This document shows, in pieces, positions 27,690 to 36,005 of a stretch of 64,000 bases of DNA. The stretch is from Corynebacterium sp. TAE3-ERU12 (GTDB lineage Bacteria; Actinomycetota; Actinomycetes; Mycobacteriales; Mycobacteriaceae). A program made the position numbers and the translations under genes. Each line of letters opens with the position of its first letter. Positions within the stretch are counted from its first letter, which is position 1. The DNA lies in assembly GCF_019209905.1 (NCBI RefSeq), contig NZ_JAHUTM010000003.1, positions 124,001-188,000 on the forward strand. The letters are read 5' to 3'. Under the pieces are notes generated by a model that was given only the letters and a program-made list of their open reading frames with translations, was not told the DNA's origin and searched no databases.

Positions 27690-29042
27690 ATGCCCCGTCC
27701 CCTACGCGTTGCCGTTATCGGCTCCGGCCCCGCCGGTGTGTACGCCTCCGACGCCCTGATGAAATCCGGGCGCGAGGTCAGTGTTGACCTCTTCGAGAAG
27801 ATGCCCGCCCCCTTCGGACTGATTCGCTATGGCGTCGCCCCGGATCACCCCCGCATCAAGGGCATCATTAAGAGCCTGCACCGCGTGCTCGACAAGCCCG
27901 AGGTGCGTTTGCTGTCCAATGTGGAGTTCGGCGCGGACCTGACTCTCGACGATCTGCGCAAGCATTATGACGCCGCAATTATCGCCACTGGCGCGGTGGG
28001 CGACCGGGACTTGAAGGTGCCCGGCTCCGATTTGGAGGGCAATTTCGGCGCCGGCGAATTCGTCGGCTTCTACGACGGCAATCCGCTGTTCCCCCGCACG
28101 TGGGATGTCTCCGCGGAGAAGGTCGCCGTCGTCGGTGTGGGCAATGTGGGGCTGGATATCGCCCGGGTGCTGGCGAAGACCGCCGATGAGCTCAAGGTCA
28201 CCGAGATCCCGGATAATGTGTACGAAACCCTGAAGGACAATAAGGCCACTGAGGTGCACATTTTCGGCCGCCGCGGCCCTGCCCAGGCGAAGTTCACCCC
28301 GCTGGAGCTCAAAGAACTGGACCACTCCCCGACTATCCAGGTTGTGGTCAATCCCAATGACATTGACTACGACGAGGGCTCCACGCTGCTGCGCCGCGAG
28401 TCGAAGATGACCGAGCAGGTGTGTTCCATCCTGGAGAAGTACGCCATCCGCGAGGTTGAGGACCGCCCGCATAAGCTGTTCATCCATTTCCTGGAGTCCC
28501 CGGTGGAGGTGCTCGGTGAGGATGGCCGGGTTAGGGCCCTGCGCACGGAGCGCATGCGGCTGGACGGTAATGGTGGCATCGAAGGCACCGGCGAGTTCAC
28601 TGATTGGGAGTGCGGCGCCGTTTATCGCGCTGTGGGTTACCGTTCGGATTCATTGCCGGAGGTGCCTTTTGACACTGAGGAGCACGTCATCCCGAATGAG
28701 GCTGGCCGCGTTCTCGACGATGGTGAGCACATTAAGGGTCTCTACACCACAGGCTGGATTAAGCGCGGCCCCGTCGGTTTGATCGGCAATACCAAGGGCG
28801 ATGCGAACGAGACCGTTGATTGTTTGCTTGCCGACGTCGACGCCGACTTCGCCAACCAGCCCGACGCCCCTGGCGAGGATGACATCCTGGCCACCCTTGA
28901 TGAGCGCGGGGTCCGCTACCTGACCTGGAATGATTGGTACACCTTGGACGCTCATGAGCGGGCCTTGGGTGAGGCTGAAGAGCGCGAACGCAAGAAGGTT
29001 GTGGAGTGGGATGAAATGGTCGCCCGCTCCCTCGGTGAGTAG
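27690..29042 (+). CDS. fprA: Ferredoxin-NADP+ reductase, adrenodoxin-reductase type (FprA)
   Basis: 450 residues. FAD-binding VAVIGSGPAGVYASDALMKSG is at the N-terminus, followed by VDLFEKMPAPFGLIRYGVAPDHPRI in two adjacent parts, and an NADP-binding Rossmann motif VAVVGVGNVGLDIARVL near 150 with HIFGRRGPAQAKF. The C-terminal TTGWIKRGPVGLIGNTKGDA is characteristic of the family. It moves electrons between NADPH and ferredoxins. ATG 27690 is preceded by AGGAAAGCAGG. Divergent from pta and followed after 9 nt by a phosphoribosyltransferase gene. Confidence 0.94.
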   Translation: MPRPLRVAVIGSGPAGVYASDALMKSGREVSVDLFEKMPAPFGLIRYGVAPDHPRIKGIIKSLHRVLDKPEVRLLSNVEFGADLTLDDLRKHYDAAIIATGAVGDRDLKVPGSDLEGNFGAGEFVGFYDGNPLFPRTWDVSAEKVAVVGVGNVGLDIARVLAKTADELKVTEIPDNVYETLKDNKATEVHIFGRRGPAQAKFTPLELKELDHSPTIQVVVNPNDIDYDEGSTLLRRESKMTEQVCSILEKYAIREVEDRPHKLFIHFLESPVEVLGEDGRVRALRTERMRLDGNGGIEGTGEFTDWECGAVYRAVGYRSDSLPEVPFDTEEHVIPNEAGRVLDDGEHIKGLYTTGWIKRGPVGLIGNTKGDANETVDCLLADVDADFANQPDAPGEDDILATLDERGVRYLTWNDWYTLDAHERALGEAEERERKKVVEWDEMVARSLGE

Positions 29043-29051
29043 AATTCGACC

Positions 29052-29552
29052 ATGGCTTACCACGCGGATTCCCAGGACCTAGTCGAGAAAGAAGTCCTCA
29101 CTTGGGAGGATTTCGGCACAGCGCAGCGCGAACTGGCGCAGAAAATTGTTGACGATGGCTACGAGCCGGAGATCATCATTGCGGTTGCCCGCGGCGGTCT
29201 CATCCCTGCTGGTGCTTTGTCCTACTCGATGGGTGTGAAGCTTTCCGACGCCATCAACGTCGAGTTCTACACCGACGTTCACGAAACCCTGCCCGACCCG
29301 GTCCTGCTGGAGCCGCTGCTCGACACCGATTCCCTCGACAGTCGCAAACTGCTCGTTGTCGACGATGTTGCCGACTCCGGCCGCACCTTGAAGCTGGTGC
29401 TCGACCTGCTGGCCAAGCACGGCGCCGAGGTGCGCTCGGCGGTGCTCTACGGCAAATCAGCCTCCGTGGTGGAGCCGGACTATGTGTGGAAACGCACCGA
29501 CGAGTGGATTGTTTTCCCGTGGTCTGACGAACCGCCGGTTACGAAACAGTAA
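29052..29552 (+). CDS. Purine phosphoribosyltransferase (Gpt-like)
   Basis: 166 residues, PRTase type I fold. The PRPP-binding loop is [18 protein letters not shown] near residue 100; [20 protein letters not shown] is the upstream loop. C-terminal [14 protein letters not shown] resembles xanthine/hypoxanthine PRTases, so purine salvage is likely. It lies 9 nt after fprA. Its last 14 nt overlap the convergent purT gene. Confidence 0.87.
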   Translation: MAYHADSQDLVEKEVLTWEDFGTAQRELAQKIVDDGYEPEIIIAVARGGLIPAGALSYSMGVKLSDAINVEFYTDVHETLPDPVLLEPLLDTDSLDSRKLLVVDDVADSGRTLKLVLDLLAKHGAEVRSAVLYGKSASVVEPDYVWKRTDEWIVFPWSDEPPVTKQ

Positions 29553-30744
29553 TCGCGGCAGCTGCGGCCCGGGCTCGCTCCCGGGCCGTATCCACATCTT
29601 CAGCCGTGGCCACGGCCACGCCCATGCGGCGCTTCTCATGGGCCTCGGGCTTACCGAAAATACGCACGTCGGTCTCCGGTAGCGCCATCGCTTCGGTCAG
29701 GCCCCGGTACTGCGGGGCGCTACTTTCGCACCCTCCGTAAATCACTGCGGAGGCGCCCGGGGACGTCAGGGTCACATCAACCGGCAGCCCCAGGATCGCG
29801 CGGGCATGCAGATCAAATTCCGAGCACCGCTGGGTCGCCAAGGTAACCAAACCCGTGTCGTGCGGGCGGGGGCTGACCTCGCTGAACCACACATCATCAC
29901 CGCGGACGAACAACTCCACGCCAAAAATGCCCCGCCCGCCCAATGCGCGAGTAATCCGGGCAGCCACTGAGCGCGCGGTGTCCAGGGCGACCTGGCTCAT
30001 CGGCATCGGCTGCCACGACTCCACATAATCGCCATCTTGCTGGCGGTGCCCGATGGGCTCACAGAACCAGGTGGCTGGCTCGCCAGTAGCAGCGTCCATC
30101 GAACGCACGGTGAGCATGGTGATCTCGTAATCAAAGTCGATAAAGCCCTCGACGATGACCTTCGTCGCGGCGACCCGACCACCAGAGACGGCGTACTCCC
30201 AGGCCTGGTCGATATCGACGTCTTCCCGAATCACCGACTGCCCCTTGCCGGAAGAGCTCATCACCGGTTTCACCACACACGGCATGCCGACCTCATGCAC
30301 CGCGGCCACGAACTCCTCGTGCGTCTCGGCAAACATATAAGGCGACGTCGGCAAGCCCAGCTCCTCTGCAGCCAGGCGCCGGATACCTTCCCGGTTCATG
30401 GTCAGCTGCACCGCCTTCGCGGCCGGGACGATATCAGCCAGGCCGGCGCTTTCGACGTCGGCAAGCGCGTCGGTCGCGAGCGCCTCAATCTCCGGCACGA
30501 CGAACTGGGGTTTTACCTGCTCAATGAGTTCGCGCACCGCGGCGGGATCGGTCATATCGAGAGTGTGCGCGGCGTGGGCGACCTGGTGCGCCGGGGCATT
30601 GGCGTAACGGTCGGCGGCATGGACCTCCACGCCCAGGCGCTGGAAGGAGATCGCTACCTCTTTACCGAGCTCACCGGACCCCAGCAGTAGAACACGGGTC
30701 GCGCCGGGGGTCCCGGGAGTGCCGGTGGCGGTGGGCATGAACAT
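29539..30744 (-). CDS. purT: Formate-dependent phosphoribosylglycinamide formyltransferase
   Basis: 401 residues, ATP-grasp enzyme. It makes formyl-GAR from GAR, formate and ATP, the folate-independent third step of purine synthesis. Motifs are [81 protein letters not shown] and [16 protein letters not shown]. The start chosen ([11 protein letters not shown]) has GAGGAGAATGTG immediately upstream; the frame extends further 5' without support. It contains two copies of the repeated 11-mer (30346, 30456). Confidence 0.96.
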   Translation of the reverse strand: MFMPTATGTPGTPGATRVLLLGSGELGKEVAISFQRLGVEVHAADRYANAPAHQVAHAAHTLDMTDPAAVRELIEQVKPQFVVPEIEALATDALADVESAGLADIVPAAKAVQLTMNREGIRRLAAEELGLPTSPYMFAETHEEFVAAVHEVGMPCVVKPVMSSSGKGQSVIREDVDIDQAWEYAVSGGRVAATKVIVEGFIDFDYEITMLTVRSMDAATGEPATWFCEPIGHRQQDGDYVESWQPMPMSQVALDTARSVAARITRALGGRGIFGVELFVRGDDVWFSEVSPRPHDTGLVTLATQRCSEFDLHARAILGLPVDVTLTSPGASAVIYGGCESSAPQYRGLTEAMALPETDVRIFGKPEAHEKRRMGVAVATAEDVDTARERARAAAAAITVS

Positions 30745-30854
30745 CACATTCTCCTCATTGGTGGCTTGGAAACCATCATAAAGGCAGGAAACGGGGGAAA
30801 ACCGCATTTGGCGGCCAGGCGGGCGGGTGCTCGGGCGGGATCGGCCTTCGCGCT

Positions 30855-30890
30855 GGGGCTGGGTTGGGGCTGGGTTGGGAGTGGGTTGGG
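30855..30890 (+). repeat. G-tract array, potential G-quadruplex
   Basis: Seven runs of three or four G on the plus strand, separated by CT, TT or AGT (pattern GGGGCTGGGTTGGGGCTGGG, continuing TTGGGAGTGGGTTGGG). Four or more short-loop G-tracts satisfy the usual G4 pattern with spare tracts. Confidence 0.75.
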
Positions 30891-30911
30891 CTCTTCGCTG
30901 GCTTCTTCTGG

Positions 30912-30978
30912 CAGATCCGTACCAATTGCGCAGATCCGTGCGAAATTCCGTACGGATCTGCGCAATTGGTACGGGTTT
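30912..30978. repeat. 67-bp palindromic element, copy 2
   Basis: The outer 28 bp on the left are identical to copy 1, as is the right outer arm. The centre reads GTGCGAAATTCCGTAC, so the innermost pairs contain wobbles and one mismatch. This copy lies between divergent genes, unlike copies 1 and 3. Confidence 0.9.
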
Positions 30979-30982
30979 GGCC

Positions 30983-31019
30983 GTGGGAGGCCGCGGGAGG
31001 TCGCGGGAGGCCGCGGGGG
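30983..31019. repeat. Tandem 10-bp GC-rich repeats
   Basis: Period-10 units GTGGGAGGCC / GCGGGAGGTC / GCGGGAGGCC / GCGGGGGCAG directly after palindrome copy 2. Confidence 0.65.
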
Positions 31020-31141
31020 CAGCCGCAAGGCCCCGCCCTGTCGACTATTTCCGATAGGCACCGCTTGAAATTCCATGCGCACACGCCGTTCGCAGACGAG
31101 TAATCGCTCATCCCTGTCAAGCAATAGGTCGAGGTAAACGG

Positions 31142-31147
31142 TATAAT
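31142..31147 (+). promoter_or_regulatory. -10 box TATAAT for the first J-like gene
   Basis: A perfect TATAAT, 39 nt before the TTG start at 31187. No convincing -35 box at the right spacing was found. Confidence 0.5.
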
Positions 31148-31186
31148 AACCGGGGCATTTCAGTAATACTGCGGAAGGAACCAGCG

Positions 31187-32098
31187 TTGGCTCATTTCAA
31201 TCTGTATGAAGCACTCGGCCTAGATCGCGAGTACACCCCCGAAGCATTGCGCAACGCCCTCGACGAGTGGATTGAGCAATCCGACGATCCCACCTCGGAG
31301 CGCACGCAGAATCTTGCTGCCGCCCGCGACGTGCTGGGCGACCCCGAGCGCCGGGCGAAGTACGACTCCGTCTTAGATGACCCGACCGCTGCAGACTTGA
31401 CGCCAAAGGACGTGCACGACCTCGCGGCGCTGCCGACGTCCAGCGCTGCTTCCACCGCCGGTTCGGCGCAGGGTGGAGCCCCGAAGCATGACAACGGGAT
31501 GGAAGCCGGCAAGGAAAAACTGACTGAGATGGCTTCCACAGCGAAGATGTTCACCACCACTCAGGCTAAGGACGCTCAGCAGCGATTCCAGAAGAGCGAT
31601 AAAAAAGCGATTGCGATTACCGCTGTTGCCACCGCGGTTGTCACATTACTTCTCGTCGGCGTGTTTTCAGCCCTGACGAGCATGGGCGATTCCGCAGATG
31701 AGGCCCGGGACCTGGCTAAAGAGTTCGTTAAGCTGAAGGACGAGGACGAGACTAAGGATTGGCTCAAGGAAAACACTCCTGCAGCCACCCGCCAGGACGT
31801 CATTAACGCTCTCGGTATTGGCGATAGTTTCGCCGGTGTGGATGCCTTCCTCGGTACTGACGAACCGCAAATCGGAGTAGTCAGCACGTGGAAAAAGGGC
31901 GAGCACTCGCTTTTCCCCTTCGGGGACGAAGATTACAGTTCCTTGAGTGGGACTCAGGCAATCTTCGCGGAGCAATTCTGGGAGAGCTCTGATGACCTAT
32001 ACGCCGTTTCTATCGAGGATGAGAATAATAACTTTGCCGGCATCCTCCTGATCGCCGTTGGAGATAACGGAGCAGAACTCCTAGATACGGCAGTTTGA
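31187..32098 (+). CDS. Membrane protein with degenerate J-like N-terminal domain (paralogue 1)
   Basis: 303 residues from a TTG start with GGAAGGA 7 nt upstream. Residues 1-65 resemble a J domain (LYEALGLDREYTPEALRNAL ... AARDVLGDPERRAKYDSVL) but lack the HPD tripeptide that stimulates Hsp70 ATPase. A low-complexity linker precedes one transmembrane helix near 143-167 (ITAVATAVVTLLLVGVFSAL). The last ~135 residues form an acidic domain predicted outside the cell (DEARDLAKEFVKLKDEDETK, later GDSFAGVDAFLGTDEP and NFAGILLIAVGDNGAELL). The start MAHFNLYE is shared with the gene at 32330, a tandem duplicate. Function unknown. Confidence 0.78.
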   Translation: MAHFNLYEALGLDREYTPEALRNALDEWIEQSDDPTSERTQNLAAARDVLGDPERRAKYDSVLDDPTAADLTPKDVHDLAALPTSSAASTAGSAQGGAPKHDNGMEAGKEKLTEMASTAKMFTTTQAKDAQQRFQKSDKKAIAITAVATAVVTLLLVGVFSALTSMGDSADEARDLAKEFVKLKDEDETKDWLKENTPAATRQDVINALGIGDSFAGVDAFLGTDEPQIGVVSTWKKGEHSLFPFGDEDYSSLSGTQAIFAEQFWESSDDLYAVSIEDENNNFAGILLIAVGDNGAELLDTAV

Positions 32099-32329
32099 CC
32101 CTTCCTAAATACTTTCTGGAACGGCCTTCCACCTCCCGCAGGCACCGGCGACAATCCCGTCCAGCCCTTTCCAGCAGCACGAGGGCTCCGGGTGTCGCCG
32201 GTTTCTACTGCGGAAACTCGGTCCACAGTCTCAGGGCTTCTCTCTATCCGATGGGTAGATTTTTACGAAAAAATTTTCTAAAATATCCGCAACTTATCAA
32301 TCGACGATGCTGAAGGAACGTATTTAGCT

Positions 32330-33202
32330 ATGGCCCATTTCAACCTGTACGAAGTGCTCAATCTAGACCGGAACAAGTCCTCGGATGAGCTGCGTCAGAC
32401 ACTCGACGAGTGGATCCACAACGCCGGCGACCCCAACTCCGAGCAGGCACGCAACCTCACTGCAGCCCGCAACGTCCTCGGCGACTCCGACCGCCGCTCC
32501 AAGTACGACGCTGTGCTCGATGACCCCAATGCCAGCGACCTGACCGAAAAGGACGTCTTCGACCTCGCCAACCTGAACTCGTCCGCTGATAACTCCAATA
32601 ACGCCGCTGAACAGGGCAAGGAGAAGTTCGAGCAGGGCAAGGAAAAGGCCACTGCCATGGCCGCCTCCGCTAAGGAATTCGCCAGCGAACAGGCCAAGCA
32701 GACCCAGGAGGTGTTCAAGAAGACCGACCGCAAGCCGATCATCATCACCGCAGTTGTCTCCGTGCTCGCCACCCTGCTGGTCGTGGGCCTGTTCTCGCTG
32801 CTAAGCAACCTGGGCGATACCGAAGAAAAGGCTGTGGATCTGGCCGAGGAGTTCACTGAGCTCCGCGATACCGATGACACCCAGGAGTGGGTCCAGGACA
32901 ATGTGCCGGCCTCGATCCGGGAAGACATCCAGAACGACTTGAGCCTGAACAACAGGTTTGCCGGTGTCGATGCCTACTTCGGCGTCGATGACCCGGAGGT
33001 TGGCCTGGTCATGCCGATGCGCGTGGACGGCCACGAAGCCGGTACCTTCCCGGGCCTGCTCACCTACTTCAACGAGACCGGCATCGATGAAGACGACGAT
33101 ATCTACATCATCAATATCGATGGCGATGACGACGAGCCGGCTGGCGGCGTCACCATTGCGGTAGGCGACGACGGTGCTCGCCTGATTGCCGTCACCAACT
33201 AA
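32330..33202 (+). CDS. Membrane protein with degenerate J-like N-terminal domain (paralogue 2)
   Basis: 290 residues, same layout as its upstream paralogue: MAHFNLYEVLNLDRNKSSDEL..., again without HPD. A coiled-coil-like linker (EQGKEKFEQGKEKATAMAAS) precedes a helix (IIITAVVSVLATLLVVGLFSLL) and an outer domain with AVDLAEEFTELRDTDDTQEW, NRFAGVDAYFGVDDPEVGLV and GVTIAVGDDGARLIAVTN. ATG 32330 has GAAGGA about 12 nt upstream, and an AT-rich promoter region (32250-32300) lies between the paralogues, so each may be separately expressed. The outer domains are more diverged than the N-termini. Confidence 0.8.
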   Translation: MAHFNLYEVLNLDRNKSSDELRQTLDEWIHNAGDPNSEQARNLTAARNVLGDSDRRSKYDAVLDDPNASDLTEKDVFDLANLNSSADNSNNAAEQGKEKFEQGKEKATAMAASAKEFASEQAKQTQEVFKKTDRKPIIITAVVSVLATLLVVGLFSLLSNLGDTEEKAVDLAEEFTELRDTDDTQEWVQDNVPASIREDIQNDLSLNNRFAGVDAYFGVDDPEVGLVMPMRVDGHEAGTFPGLLTYFNETGIDEDDDIYIINIDGDDDEPAGGVTIAVGDDGARLIAVTN

Positions 33203-33213
33203 GCACGCACCAG

Positions 33214-34098
33214 CTACAACACCCGGACTGCTCGCGCGAACTCTTCGCGCACAGCGTCCGGGTGTACTGCTGTGACAAGGTCGACGTCGAAGGCCCCACT
33301 GATGACACCACCCCGGTTTTCCGGGTCGGGGCTCAGCTGGACCCGCCTGGTGGGGGCGTCGACCCTCCCCGCGGCGATCATGGCGGCGAGAACGTCGTGA
33401 ACTTGGGCGAGATAGCCCAGCCCCTGGCTGCGGTGGAATTCGAAGTAGAAACGCAGGGCGTCGGCAAGCGTCGTCGCCACTGCGGGTGGCAATTCCCACG
33501 AATCGATATCGGCTGGGGTGATGGTGACCTGTTCGGTCACGGCGAGGCTACACAGCGTCGGCGTTAACCGTAGGCCGGCGGCAATAGCACCAGGATCGAC
33601 CCAGAAATTCCATTCCGCATGCGCGGTGGTGTTGCCGGGGTAATCGACCGCACCACCCATGATCGTGGTGGTGTCGAAGGCGTCGGCTAGGTCTGGGTAG
33701 GCGGCGACATTCGTTAACGGGCCGGTGACCAGCAGATCGCAATGCCCGTCGGCAAGCACTGTGCGCCACAAATCAGCAGCGGCTGGGTCTGGGTCTGGGT
33801 CAGCGGCGGCAGTTGGCACCCGGGCGTACCCGAGGCCCTGTGGACCATGTGTCTCCGGGGTCGTGGTGAGCGCTATATCCGCAGGCCCCGGCTTTCCGAC
33901 GGCAACAGGGATGGCGCTTTGCCCGCACAGATCCAACAGATAACGCGAATTAGTTGCGGCCTGGGCGGCGGTGGTGTTGCCGGCACTCGTAGTCACCCCA
34001 GCGAGTTCAATATCCCCGGCGTGGTGCAATGCGGCTAGGTAGACCAACGCCAATGCGTCATCAATGCCGGTATCTACATCAGCGAGAATGCGCTTCAT
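33214..34098 (-). CDS. Inosine-uridine-preferring nucleoside hydrolase
   Basis: 294 residues. It cleaves the N-glycosidic bond of nucleosides. The N-terminal Ca2+-binding motif is KRILADVDTGIDDALALVY (DxDxGxDDA). Further family features are VTTSAGNTTAAQAATNSRYLL, VTGPLTNVA, MGGAVDYPGNTTAHAEWNFW and DPGAIAAGL; the late-domain VHDVLAAM is also present. The start codon overlaps the stop of the ArsR-type regulator by 4 nt, so it is translated with it. That pairing is unusual for a purine/pyrimidine salvage enzyme. Confidence 0.92.
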   Translation of the reverse strand: MKRILADVDTGIDDALALVYLAALHHAGDIELAGVTTSAGNTTAAQAATNSRYLLDLCGQSAIPVAVGKPGPADIALTTTPETHGPQGLGYARVPTAAADPDPDPAAADLWRTVLADGHCDLLVTGPLTNVAAYPDLADAFDTTTIMGGAVDYPGNTTAHAEWNFWVDPGAIAAGLRLTPTLCSLAVTEQVTITPADIDSWELPPAVATTLADALRFYFEFHRSQGLGYLAQVHDVLAAMIAAGRVDAPTRRVQLSPDPENRGGVISGAFDVDLVTAVHPDAVREEFARAVRVL

Positions 34099-34478
34099 CG
34101 GTGATGCGGCGGATGGTCGTAGAGGGCGTGTTCCGCATTGTGCAAAATATTCGTGACCAGCGCTGCGATATGCGCATCTGGCTGCGAATAGTAAATGGTG
34201 GTGCCCTGGCGGCGGGTAACAACAAGATTGCCGGCACGCAGCTTCGCTAGGTGCTGAGAAACAGTAGCTACCGGGCGGTCAAGCACAGATGCGATACTCC
34301 CGACGGACATTTCCCGGTCAGTAAGCATCGCAAGGATAGATAGCCGAGTGCGGTCAGCGAGCAGGCGCAATACACCCACCGCGTAGTCAAGGTCCGATTC
34401 AGGAGGCGGAGTGGGCAAGTCCGTAGGGCTAGCACTCGTGATATCGGCCGGTTGGTTCATATTGGTCATTATTGCCAT
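34095..34478 (-). CDS. ArsR/SmtB metal sensor, KmtR-like (Ni/Co)
   Basis: 127 residues with a winged helix (LADRTRLSILAMLTDREMSV, GSIASVLDRPVATVSQHLAK, TTIYYSQPDAHIAALV). The C-terminal part is His-rich: DAHIAALVTNILHNAEHALY then DHPPHHR. The spacing His - 13 - Glu-His - 9 - His-His equals that of His88, Glu101, His102, His110, His111, the ligands reported for mycobacterial KmtR. This suggests Ni(II)/Co(II) sensing (inference from spacing). Met4 or Met7 are alternative starts. It lies downstream of an MFS transporter gene on the same strand, its likely target, and overlaps the nucleoside hydrolase gene. Confidence 0.8.
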   Translation of the reverse strand: MAIMTNMNQPADITSASPTDLPTPPPESDLDYAVGVLRLLADRTRLSILAMLTDREMSVGSIASVLDRPVATVSQHLAKLRAGNLVVTRRQGTTIYYSQPDAHIAALVTNILHNAEHALYDHPPHHR

Positions 34479-34491
34479 TAAACGACGTTTA
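34479..34491. promoter_or_regulatory. Candidate ArsR operator (perfect dyad)
   Basis: TAAACG-A-CGTTTA, a perfect 6-bp inverted repeat around one base, directly abutting the first possible start codon of the ArsR gene. The position fits autorepression. Confidence 0.5.
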
Positions 34492-34642
34492 GTGTGATAT
34501 TTCCAAGACTTCTTATCCGCCGCGGCCGTTTAACAGGAGTTTCCCTTAACCCTTCGACTTACCCCCGCCCATAACAAGGCCCAACACACCAACCCGAATA
34601 CCTCACTACACACTTAAAAACTAATGTTGCGAAAAGCCGACC

Positions 34643-35875
34643 TTATTGCCCGCCAGCCGGTAGCGCACTGCGCCACAAAATAGCCGCAACAATACCGCCG
34701 ACGCCCGCCAGAACTGCCATGACAACAGCGGCGAGGCTCATCGAATACGTACCCAACCAACCAACAAGCGGGTACGTGACTAACCAGCATGCGTGCGATA
34801 ACGAGAACTGGGCGGCGAAGACCGCAGGCAGGTCAGCACTGGGCACATGCCTGCGCAAAATGCGGCCCACCGGGGTTTCCGCAGCCGCCCAGCCCAATCC
34901 GACAAGGGCCCACAACACCGCGATCATGGTGACCGCAATAGCCACGGAGGACACCAGAAGCGTCGGCACGATAGCGGCTACTGCCACGGTGACGCAGGCT
35001 GCACCACATAACATCACGGGCATATCTGGCACCTTCCGCAGCAATGGCGGCAGTGCGAAAGCAGCAGCGATAGAGCCAAGACCGGCAGCGGCGAGCAGCC
35101 AGGCGACCGCTTCCTCCCCCAGTCCCAGCCGTGACTGGGCAATGACCACGGTCTGCACAATGACGAATGCGCCGCCGGCGGCCGGGGCCATATTCAGCGC
35201 CAGGATTGGCCGCAGCTTGGGGTGGGTGAGCATCATGGTCGTGCCGGCACGCACTCGGCGGGGGAAGCTCAGCTGGTCGGTGTCGGTTTCCTGGTTGGTG
35301 GGATTGCGCTGTGGGATTGCGCATGAAAACACCAGGAGGGCCGAGCCGGCAAAACCCATTGCGGTGCCGTCGAAAAGGGCGGTTGCTGGGATGAATAGCA
35401 GCAGAAGTGCCGCGACCATTGGTGAGGCGATGGATTCGACGTCGTGGGCCAGCCGGGATAGCGATAATGCGCCGGTGTAGGCGTCCTCGTCGGTAAGCAC
35501 ATCGGGGACGACGGATTGGAATAGTGGTGTGAATGTTGCAGATGAGGCCTGCAGCAAGAATATGAGCGGGTAGATCTGCCACGTTTCGGTGACAAGCGGC
35601 AGACAGGCCGCGATCACCATGCGGGTGAGGTCGGCGGCGATCAGCACCTTTTTGCGTGGAATGCGGTGCACAAGCGCTTCCATGACTGGTGCGATGGTGA
35701 CGTAGGCGACCATCTTGACCGCTAATGCAGTGCCTAGGACCTGGGCGGCGCGGTCGCCGGCCAGGTTATAGGCCATAAGCCCCAGGGCGACTGTGGCCAG
35801 GCCGGAGCCGAGTAGCGCGACTACCTGGGCCAGGTAGAGGCGTCGGTATATCGGGTGCGCGAGGGCGTCGAGCAT
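34643..35875 (-). CDS. MFS transporter, candidate metal or drug exporter
   Basis: 410 residues, about 12 transmembrane helices. It begins MLDALAHPIYRRLYLAQVVALLGSGLATVALGL, written here in parts, typical of the enterobactin-exporter-like/NreB-like MFS branch with ALVHRIPRKKVLIAADLTRM as the loop 2-3 motif. It is upstream of, and codirectional with, the KmtR-like regulator (164 bp apart), which suggests metal-regulated efflux. Substrate unproven. AAAGG lies 7 nt before the start. Confidence 0.85.
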   Translation of the reverse strand: MLDALAHPIYRRLYLAQVVALLGSGLATVALGLMAYNLAGDRAAQVLGTALAVKMVAYVTIAPVMEALVHRIPRKKVLIAADLTRMVIAACLPLVTETWQIYPLIFLLQASSATFTPLFQSVVPDVLTDEDAYTGALSLSRLAHDVESIASPMVAALLLLFIPATALFDGTAMGFAGSALLVFSCAIPQRNPTNQETDTDQLSFPRRVRAGTTMMLTHPKLRPILALNMAPAAGGAFVIVQTVVIAQSRLGLGEEAVAWLLAAAGLGSIAAAFALPPLLRKVPDMPVMLCGAACVTVAVAAIVPTLLVSSVAIAVTMIAVLWALVGLGWAAAETPVGRILRRHVPSADLPAVFAAQFSLSHACWLVTYPLVGWLGTYSMSLAAVVMAVLAGVGGIVAAILWRSALPAGGQ

Positions 35876-36005
35876 CGGCGAACCTTTGAGTAGTGCGGAT
35901 AGCGGAGACCCCAGTATCCACCCTATTTTTACAGTTACGCAAGTAATGGATTACTGGGGTTATCGCACAACACTGCCCGTCACGCACGCACCCGACGTCA
36001 CAGTA

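Larger units (their letters stand above)
30745..31186. other. Long intergenic region with G-tract array, palindrome and 10-bp repeats
   Basis: 442 bp between the divergent purT and first J-like gene. In order: a G-rich array (30855-30890), palindrome copy 2 (30912-30978), about three and a half tandem 10-bp units of the form GGGAGGYCGC (30983-31019), then an AT-richer stretch with a perfect TATAAT box at 31142-31147. No gene is evident, although Gly/Arg-rich frames cross it. Confidence 0.7.

Noticed and set aside
30766..31124. Gly/Arg-rich frames crossing the G-tract array
   Set aside because: Low-complexity translation of repeats with no ribosome site; treated as intergenic.
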